Shown: piece by piece, positions 1 to 5,900 of the stretch
Layout: each line of letters starts with the position of its first letter
Position numbering within the stretch: position 1 is the stretch's first letter
Translations under genes and position numbers: made by a program
The notes under the pieces: model-generated
Told to the model about the DNA's origin: nothing
Seen by the model: the letters and a program-made list of their open reading frames with translations, nothing else
Database searches by the model: none
From: CAYMRB01 sp964392615
GTDB taxonomy: Bacteria; Planctomycetota; UBA8108
Reading direction: 5' to 3'
DNA length: 14,721 bases
Assembly: GCA_964392615.1 (NCBI GenBank)
Contig: CAYMRB010000253.1
Coordinates: 1-14,721 of the forward strand

Positions 1-62
1 CCCCGACGCCCGACCAGCTCGAGTGCGTCACGTACCCGGCGGGCCCGGACGAGCCGTGCTGA
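1..62 (+). CDS. C-terminal end of an unidentified gene (partial)
   Basis: Only the last 19 codons of this frame (from base 3) lie in the window, followed by a TGA at 60-62. The visible tail reads PTPDQLECVTYPAGPDEPC. Every sense codon ends in G or C, which matches the codon style of the neighbouring genes and argues that the frame is translated. The two cysteines and the Pro/Asp-rich tail recall the Cys-rich ends of the secreted proteins further along, but this is too short to assign a family. It is on the same strand as the metalloprotease gene downstream, with about 70 bases between its stop and the ATG preferred for that gene, so the two may be co-transcribed. Confidence 0.45.
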   Translation, partial: PTPDQLECVTYPAGPDEPC

Positions 63-132
63 ATCCGTCGCCGTTCGCGCGTTGACCGAGAACGTCCCAT
101 GCCGCACACTCGTCCCACCCGAGACGAGCGGC

Positions 133-1377
133 ATGGCAGCATCCGATCGAGTCGACATTCGCAGCGGCCTGCGGCGCTTGCGCCTCTTGCGAGCGCTGTC
201 GTGGCTCGCGTTGGGCCCGGGTATCGTCGTGAGCGCGGCTTGCGTCGTCGCGATCGGCCGCATGGACTTCGAGCGCTGGCTGATGCTCGTCGTGCTGGGC
301 GGTGTGATTCTCGCTTTTCGTGTCGCGGAGATTCTCGAGAGGAGCTCGGAGACCCCCGATCTGCAGACGCGACCGGGAGGCCGTGAAGCCTGGCAAGTCG
401 GGAAGTACACCGCGAAGGAGATCCGTTCCCTGCTCGTCGACGTCACGAGCGGCTTGCCCTGGTCGCTGCGCAATCCACGGCTGGTGGTCGACGAGCGGCG
501 CGACACGACCGGCTGGACGAGGCTCGCGCTGTTCGGTCTGCGCTGGTGGCGGCCCAATACGGTGTGGGTGTCCTCCGGCTCGCTGCATTACCTCGAGCGG
601 GACGAGCTCGAGGCGCTCGTGCTTCACGAGGTCGGGCACCACGCCCGCGAGAATCGGATCGACGTGCCGGGCGCCTCGGTCGTGGTCGACATCGCGCTGG
701 TTTGTGTGAGCCTGCGGCTGTGCTCGGCTGTAGGCCCGCTCGCCAGTACGCAGGGCGGGATCGCGGCGGTCATCCTCGCCCTGACGGCGTCGAGGTGCGC
801 CGTCGCCTTGCTCGCGGCCAAGGTCAAAGCATCGGTCTCACGAATCATAGAGCACCAGTGCGACCTCTTCGCCGCCGAGAGAGTCGGTTCACTGGCGGTG
901 ATCCACCTGCTGTTGAAGCTTGGTGAGGAGTGCGAGCTCGAGGAGATCGTGGTCGCCCGGGCGGCTCGGCAGCTACTTCACGTACAGCTGCTGGACGTAG
1001 AGGATCTCGTCGGAGTGCTCCACGACGTGCGACCGCATGGTCGCATCTTCCACCGCAACCTGTTCCGTCACGCTGCGGCGATCGTTCGCGAGGTCGAGAG
1101 CGTCTGTGGAGAGCTGCTGGACGAGGAGTGTGCGAATCCCGACTTCGCGGCATTCCTGCGTTCGCATCGACGCAGACCGGTTCGCCGGATCCGGTGGCGC
1201 AGCTTCGATGCGAAGGGCGACGGGCGTCTCTCAAGAGAGGAGATCGACGACCTGGTCGCGGCCGTGACCCGGAGCCCCGACGCGCTCCTGTTCGCGTGCG
1301 AGTCGGAGCTCGAGCCGACGACGCATCCGCGAACGCGCGACAGGATCGTCGTCGTCCACCAACATGCCCCGGCCTGA
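133..1377 (+). CDS. Membrane M48-type zinc metalloprotease with EF-hand-like loop
   Basis: Predicted membrane-bound zinc endopeptidase of the M48 (HtpX/Ste24) type, 414 residues from ATG 133. Hydrophobic stretches at about 22-42 and 50-64 look like membrane segments. The zinc motif HEVGH is at 165-169, followed by a hydrophobic stretch at about 183-227 and the third-ligand motif E240-x-x-x-D244 (within IIEHQCDLFAAE). A C-terminal THP (397-399) followed by RI (404-405) matches the M48 'THP..RI' signature. Family members degrade misfolded membrane proteins or process peptides; the substrate here is unknown. A loop at 359-370 (DAKGDGRLSREE) resembles an EF-hand, with Lys at the usual third ligand position, so calcium binding is uncertain. 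A TTG at 82 would add 17 residues and also has high third-position GC; ATG 133 is preferred because it is the more usual start codon. Confidence 0.85.
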   Translation: MAASDRVDIRSGLRRLRLLRALSWLALGPGIVVSAACVVAIGRMDFERWLMLVVLGGVILAFRVAEILERSSETPDLQTRPGGREAWQVGKYTAKEIRSLLVDVTSGLPWSLRNPRLVVDERRDTTGWTRLALFGLRWWRPNTVWVSSGSLHYLERDELEALVLHEVGHHARENRIDVPGASVVVDIALVCVSLRLCSAVGPLASTQGGIAAVILALTASRCAVALLAAKVKASVSRIIEHQCDLFAAERVGSLAVIHLLLKLGEECELEEIVVARAARQLLHVQLLDVEDLVGVLHDVRPHGRIFHRNLFRHAAAIVREVESVCGELLDEECANPDFAAFLRSHRRRPVRRIRWRSFDAKGDGRLSREEIDDLVAAVTRSPDALLFACESELEPTTHPRTRDRIVVVHQHAPA

Positions 1378-1405
1378 TGCCCACACTGCCGCAGGAGTTT
1401 GGCGC

Positions 1406-1446
1406 CCTGCCGGACGCTCCCGAGAGGACCGAAAGCGTCCAGCAGG
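1406..1446. terminator. Hairpin between convergent genes
   Basis: CCTGC (1406-1410) and GGACGCT (1412-1418) pair with AGCGTCC (1434-1440) and GCAGG (1442-1446), giving 12 base pairs with one C-A mismatch and a 15-nt loop. It lies in the 101-bp gap between the stop codons of the M48 gene (+) and the HMA selenoprotein gene (-), where a bidirectional terminator is expected. There is no clear run of T on either side, so it may help transcript ending or mRNA stability rather than being a classical intrinsic terminator. Confidence 0.45.
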
Positions 1447-1478
1447 ATCGCGGGACAAACCGAATGGCGCGCTCCGCT

Positions 1479-1787
1479 CTACTGGAGCGAGCCGCCATAC
1501 TTGCCCGTCAAGGCCTTGGCGAGCGCGGCCTTGTCCGTGCCCTTCTTGCACTCGACCGTGGCGGTCTTCGACGCGAAGTCGACCTTGGCGCCCTCGACGC
1601 CCTCGACCTTCGTCAGCAGGCCCTGCACCGCAGGGGGACAGTTGGACGCTCACGTCATTCCGGTGACGGTCAGGGTCACGGTCTCGGTGCCGTTGCCGGC
1701 ACCCGTGGGCTCCTGGACGCCCGGTTCCTGCGTGCAAGCTGCCGCGAAGATGACGAGCGCGGCACAGGGGAGAACGTATCGAAGCAC
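1479..1787 (-). CDS. Probable selenoprotein: HMA-domain lipoprotein with in-frame TGA (Sec46)
   Basis: Reading from GTG 1787 to TAG 1479 gives 102 residues if the internal TGA (codon 46) is read as selenocysteine. The start is preceded by GGAGAGG with a 4-nt spacer. Residues 1-17 form a lipoprotein signal peptide ending FAAAC, with Cys18 as the likely lipidated residue (the lipobox is weak at -3). After a Pro/Gly-rich linker, residues 37-100 read as a heavy-metal-associated (HMA/MerP/CopZ-like) fold: VTLTVTGMT, Sec46, ASNC50, PPAVQGLLTKVEGVEG, then VDFASKTATVEC and a Lys-rich helix. In HMA domains 'GMTC' supplies the first metal thiolate; here it is Sec, spaced UxxxC rather than the common CxxC. 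It probably binds or passes on a soft metal ion, or does thiol/selenol redox chemistry, at the cell envelope. A point mutation or pseudogene is the alternative, but the exact position, intact downstream frame and SECIS-like hairpin argue against it. Ordinary gene calling would give a 45-residue fragment or nothing. Confidence 0.82.
1611..1652 (-). promoter_or_regulatory. Bacterial SECIS-like element
   Basis: On the - strand RNA, 14 nt after the UGA plus three further unpaired bases lead to CCCUGC (bases 1635-1630), a GGU loop (1629-1627) and GCAGGG (1626-1621): a perfect 6-bp stem. The loop starts 20 nt after the UGA and its first base is G. Bacterial SECIS elements are known to place an apical loop roughly 16-37 nt after the UGA with a conserved G at the first or second loop position, and E. 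coli fdhF carries a similar GGU in its loop, where SelB binds. A second 4-bp helix, CGUC (1648-1645) with GACG (1614-1611), closes the structure just after the UGA. The hairpin lies wholly in coding sequence, as bacterial SECIS elements do. Confidence 0.75.
1650..1652 (-). other. In-frame UGA, probable selenocysteine codon
   Basis: The TGA sits where HMA proteins have the first metal-binding cysteine of GMxC. The 56 sense codons after it stay open, keep the HMA pattern of hydrophobic and glycine positions, and end at TAG 1479-1481. A single base change from TGC or TGT could also create it, which is the main alternative reading. Confidence 0.8.
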
Positions 1788-1791
1788 GTTG

Positions 1792-1798
1792 CCTCTCC
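1792..1798 (-). promoter_or_regulatory. Ribosome binding site of the HMA selenoprotein gene
   Basis: GGAGAGG on the - strand, 4 nt before the GTG at 1787-1785. It fixes the start of a gene that has no ATG near its signal peptide. Confidence 0.6.
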
Positions 1799-1832
1799 AG
1801 TACTGGGGTTGAAAACGGAGGAGACCGGCGGA

Positions 1833-1873
1833 TCCGGAGGACCGGAAACACACGACCGACCGATCTCGATCGG
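1833..1873. repeat. Two small palindromes (REP-like cluster)
   Basis: TCCGG (1833-1837) and CCGGA (1842-1846) flank an AGGA loop, and CCGATC (1860-1865) and GATCGG (1868-1873) flank TC. Together with the larger hairpin at 1884-1919 they fill the non-coding gap between the VWA gene and the HMA selenoprotein gene. Such clusters resemble REP/BIME-type extragenic palindromes, but no second copy is present in this window to prove a repeat family. Confidence 0.35.
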
Positions 1874-1883
1874 CATCAGGATA

Positions 1884-1919
1884 CCCACTTTTTGAGGCGC
1901 GGGCCCCTCGAAAAGTGGG
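1884..1919. repeat. 14-bp inverted repeat, possible terminator or REP-type element
   Basis: CCCACTTTTTGAGG (1884-1897) pairs with CCTCGAAAAGTGGG (1906-1919) over 14 positions, one a T-G wobble, with an 8-nt loop. Its stem is AT-rich in the middle, unlike the surrounding very GC-rich DNA. It lies 75 bases past the stop of the VWA gene and about 100 bases before the start of the HMA selenoprotein gene, so it may end the upstream transcript. No T run follows on the - strand. It could also be the end of a mobile or REP-like element. Confidence 0.5.
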
Positions 1920-1993
1920 GTCATTCGACGTCTCGCGCCACAGCGTGCGGGGAGCCGGCGCGGAAACCCCGTCTGAAACGCGCGGCGCCTCAT

Positions 1994-2908
1994 CTACTCG
2001 ATGCGTCGATACCTGCCGCCGTTCTGCTCGGCCAACAACTGAAGGAACTCCTCCTGCATGGCCCGTCCCGACATCAACACGCCGATCGTGTGAATCTCGA
2101 CGCGACCCGCGTTGCGCTCGGTGATCTCGGCCAGCGTCCGTTGCAGGTGCTCCGATTCGGACGCACCGCCACATGTGCCCCCGCCGTCGCCGACGTAGAA
2201 CAGGATCTTGCGCCCCGTCGTCGCGGCATCCGCCATGTCGAGCGCCGCATGGAACGCCGACAGCGGACAGCTGCCGCTTCCCCCGGGCACGGCGGCGATC
2301 CACTCCGACGCCGCCCGGACGGTCTCCGGGTCGACAGTCGCCGCGCCTCCGTCCTGCGGAAACCGGAGCATGCCCCGGTCGAAGAACACGACGCCGAACT
2401 CGCTCCCGGTGTCGAGCGCGCAGAAGACGCTGACGACCTCCCGCCTGGCGCGGGCGAGCTCGCCCGAGTCCTGCATCGACCCCGAACGGTCGACGACGAA
2501 GAACACCGCGGTATCCTGTGGGTCGAACTCGTCGCCGAAGAAGACCGCGCCGTCGACGGCGCAGGCGGCGTGGCTCCGGCAGTCGAGCGCATCCGTTGGT
2601 CGGAGGTCGTCGCGACCGCAATCCGGAAACGGAGGCCGCGGGGGCCGTCCCTGCAGGAACAGAGAGCTCAGGACGTAGCCCGCGTCGGCCACCGACACCG
2701 CCCCGTTGTCGTCGGCGTCCGCCGCGTCGAGGCAAGCTGCGGCGCTCTCGTCTCCGAGGAACAAAAGCCGCAGCATCGCGACGGCGTCGTTGATTTGCAG
2801 GCGGCCGTTCTGATCGGCGTCGCCGCGCACGAACGGGTCGTCGCACACAGCGAACAGACGAGCGGTGAGGACGGACAACAACCCGGCGAGAATCCACTTC
2901 GTCCGCAT
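1994..2908 (-). CDS. Secreted VWA-domain protein with N-terminal dockerin-like module
   Basis: The 304-residue product starts at ATG 2908, with AGGAGG 5 nt upstream. A signal peptide covers about residues 1-20 (MRTKWILAGLLSVLTARLFA). Residues 29-86 hold two calcium-loop repeats, DADQNGRLQIND and DADDNGAVSVAD, separated by LLFLGD and ACLDAAD, typical of dockerin type I-like modules; a Cys-rich tail (PDCGRDDLRPTDALDC) follows. Residues 133-300 form a von Willebrand A domain with the MIDAS motif DRSGS at 140-144; the usual Thr of the second MIDAS loop seems replaced by Ser (GSCPLSAFHAAL), and Asp241 in YVGDGGGT fits the third. Eleven or so cysteines suggest an oxidising, extracellular setting. 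VWA domains bind protein partners through a metal ion; the partner is unknown. It lies 73 bp downstream of the CotH gene on the same strand, probably in one transcription unit. Confidence 0.85.
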   Translation of the reverse strand: MRTKWILAGLLSVLTARLFAVCDDPFVRGDADQNGRLQINDAVAMLRLLFLGDESAAACLDAADADDNGAVSVADAGYVLSSLFLQGRPPRPPFPDCGRDDLRPTDALDCRSHAACAVDGAVFFGDEFDPQDTAVFFVVDRSGSMQDSGELARARREVVSVFCALDTGSEFGVVFFDRGMLRFPQDGGAATVDPETVRAASEWIAAVPGGSGSCPLSAFHAALDMADAATTGRKILFYVGDGGGTCGGASESEHLQRTLAEITERNAGRVEIHTIGVLMSGRAMQEEFLQLLAEQNGGRYRRIE

Positions 2909-2913
2909 GGCAG

Positions 2914-2919
2914 CCTCCT
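2914..2919 (-). promoter_or_regulatory. Ribosome binding site of the VWA gene
   Basis: A perfect AGGAGG on the - strand, 5 nt before ATG 2908-2906. It decides the start against the open frame that continues upstream to 3259 inside the CotH gene. Confidence 0.75.
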
Positions 2920-2981
2920 GGCTTCGTGACGACGAACCCCGCACGGAGCATGCTACCAGGACGCGGAGCGTCGAGAAAGCG

Positions 2982-5900
2982 TTACCGCCCGCCGTGCTCG
3001 TCCGTACGCGGCGGCACCGACACGGCGACCGCGTCGATCCGGTCGCCGTCGCGGTCGATCGCCTCGAGCTGGATCTCGCCCTCGACGCTGCCTTCGGGGA
3101 TCTCGAACTCGGCGCTCCAGTTCGTGTCGTCCGGAAACCGGCAACGCCCCGCGCGGCCGGCGAGACGGAGCGTCGCGGTGGCGATCGGTGCCGTACCCGC
3201 GACGCGCACGCGCACACGGACGCGTGCGCGGTGGCTGCCCTCGGCGTCGCTGTCGCCAACTCGAATCCGCTCGCCGCGTTCGACTCGCTCGATGCGCAAC
3301 TCGGTCTTCGGCAGCTCTCGCAGTGCCGCGTCGCGGTTCGACGTCGCCGCGTCCCGCAGGCCTGGTGCCCGAATGCCGACTTGCTCCTCCAGCTCGTCGA
3401 CGGCCGCCGCGAACGGATCGCCGAGTCGCTTGGTCGCCAGATGCGCGACGTAGCCGAGGTAGCGTCGCCGGTACTTCGGCACCTCGAGGAGTCGACGCAC
3501 CGCCGGGAACTTCTGCGGGAAGATCGTCAGGCCGAATCCACCGAATCCACCGAAGCCCCGCCAGCTCAGGTCGGAGTCCCACGGCAACAGGCACCAGCGT
3601 CCCGACGGCCCGCGGTAGAGATACGCGTTCTTGCCGCGGTTGAGGCCGTACGCGTCCCAATCGTTGGCCAGCGTGCGCGCGGCGAAGACCCGCAGCCACT
3701 CGTCGACGTCCATGACCGATTCGGCTCGCGCGAGGAACGCCTCCGTGTCGGTCGCGTCCGGATCCGCAAGACGGATCAGGTCGATCAGCGGGCGGAAGTC
3801 CTCCTCCGCGCCGTTTGCGCGCGGCGGGAAGTTCCAGCGATAGTCCTCAGGATCCGTCGACTCGTAGAGGAGATACGCCTCGACGTAGCTGCCGTTGCCG
3901 CGTCCGAAGCCGGGAAAACCGCCTCGAAAGCCTCCCGGTCGACGGCCGGGGCCACCGCCGCCCGGCCCGCCCGCTCGGCGCGCGTTCTCGATGCGCTCCG
4001 CGACCTCCTCGGCGCTCGGCGGGCGGTAGTCCCAGTAGTCGTCCACCTTGTGCAGACGACCCGCCAGGTTCTCGCCGTTCGGCGAGCGCGGATACCACCG
4101 CTCGACATAATCGCCGTCGACTTTCTCGACCTCCTCGTACAGACCGCTTTCCTCGGAGTGATCGTACAGGTCGACGTGGACGTAGCGCTGACGCGGCGTC
4201 GGCACGTCGACTTGATCGAGCAGCCAGAACGTCGCGCGCTCGTTCATCTTCGTCGGGTCCGGACGCTGGCCATCGAACGTCAGCTGCGCGCGACCGTCGA
4301 GCGTCTCCGCGCCGAAGACCAGTCGCCAATTGCCGCCACCGCGAGTGAATCCGCTGCCGCGTGCCCGGAAACCGACGTTGTAGAAGATGCGCGACGTGCC
4401 GTAGACGAGCGTCGCGTCCATGCACCGGTTCGACATCCGCTGGCGTTCGCGCGACGCCGTCCACTCGCGATCGGTCACGAGAACGGTGTACGTCGGAAAC
4501 TCCGTCGGCGCGACGAGTCCGACCGCGTACTGCGCGGGACGCTCGATGCCGCCGGCGGGAAAGGCCCCCTCGCGGCCGTCGGCACTCCGCGCGGTGACCG
4601 CGAACTCGACGCGCCCCTTCGGAAGCGCCGGAATCGTACCGGCCCACGAGCCGACACCGCCGATGCGACTCGCACTCTTCCGCTGCAGGCGGACGACGCT
4701 CCACTCGGCATTCGACGCGTGCCGATAGCGCAGCTCGACGCGCTCGACGGCCTTGCCGCAGCTGACCGGGACATCGATGCGCACCGCGTCCTCGGCGCTC
4801 GGCGCCACCGGGTTCTGCGTCGGCGTGCCGACGATCGGCGCTGCGGTCGCGGCGCGGCTGTTCGGCCGCCCTGGAGTTCCGAGCCGCGTCGGCAGCGGCA
4901 AGCGGTGAGTTCGCGCGAGCCCTTGGCCCGAGGTCCGCGACAGGAGAAGCGACGAGCCGCGCAGCCAGCGGGCGCGAAATGACACGACGTACTCGGCGTC
5001 CTCCTCGAGCGCGTCGTCGAGATCGAGGCTGACGTAGTTGTGGCGCGAGTTGCCGCGGCCGGTCGCGACGATGCGGTAGCAGGAGCTCGTCGCCAGCGGG
5101 CTCTCGCGCAGAACCCCCGAGTCGAGGTGCGTTCCGAACGCGCGCCAGCGTTCGACGTCGCCGGCGAAGTCGTGCGCGTCGACCACCGTGCCCGCCGCGT
5201 CGACGATGCTGAAGTCGTCGATCAAGCACTCGCCGACATCGTGAAGGAGGAACTGAAACGACGTCGCCGCCATACCGTGGAAGATGTACACGCGAGCGAC
5301 ATAGCGGACGTCGACCCACTCCGACGCGGTGCTGGCGTCGCTCGCTGCCCACGCTGCGCCCAGCGCGTTGTCGGTGCTCGCGTCGACGAGCTCGAGGCTC
5401 GCGCCCCAGCCATCCGCGAGCTCCGGCCACGGCGCACGATCCGACCATCGGACCTCATCGAGCGACCTGTCGCTCGCGTCGCGAAGCCGAATCGTCTCGC
5501 CGCTGTTGGCCAGCCGGCCCGCGAACGGACCGACGATGCCCTTCGCGTCGATGCCGTGCTTCGCCGCGAGGGCCGCGGGGTCGCGAGCGACGACGAGAAA
5601 ACCGCCCGGATCGATCTTCGTGCCGGCCGCGAACGCGAAGCGCGCGCCGCCGTCGAGCCGCAGGTTCGCGAGAGGCACCGGCTTCGCGCCCCGGTTGTGA
5701 AGCTCCACGTACTCGCCGGCGGGGTCGTCACCCAGCGGGTGGTAGTTGATCTCGTGGATCACCACGTCGCTGTCGACGAACAGGAGATTGGCCGATGCGG
5801 CGGTCGGTTCCGCGAGACGTCGAACAGGACCCGTCGCGTCGGGGAAGCGGCCATACGCCAGCGCCGGGCTGTCGTCGCCCACCTTCTTCGCGGTCTCGCT

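Noticed and set aside
1479..1787. HMA gene as a pseudogene with a nonsense mutation
   Set aside because: The stop lies on the one residue where Sec commonly replaces Cys, the downstream frame is intact, and a SECIS-like stem follows. Not excluded, but less likely.
1399..1812. + strand open frame of 137 codons over the HMA gene
   Set aside because: It is antisense to the HMA selenoprotein gene and has no family features or ribosome binding site.
1650..2951. Long - strand open frame of 433 codons ending at the TGA
   Set aside because: Only its last 46 codons are real: they are the start of the HMA selenoprotein gene. The rest is an Arg-rich shadow in another frame of the VWA gene.
2865..4982. 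+ strand open frame of 705 codons
   Set aside because: Arg-rich antisense shadow of the CotH gene; it shows none of the domains found on the - strand.
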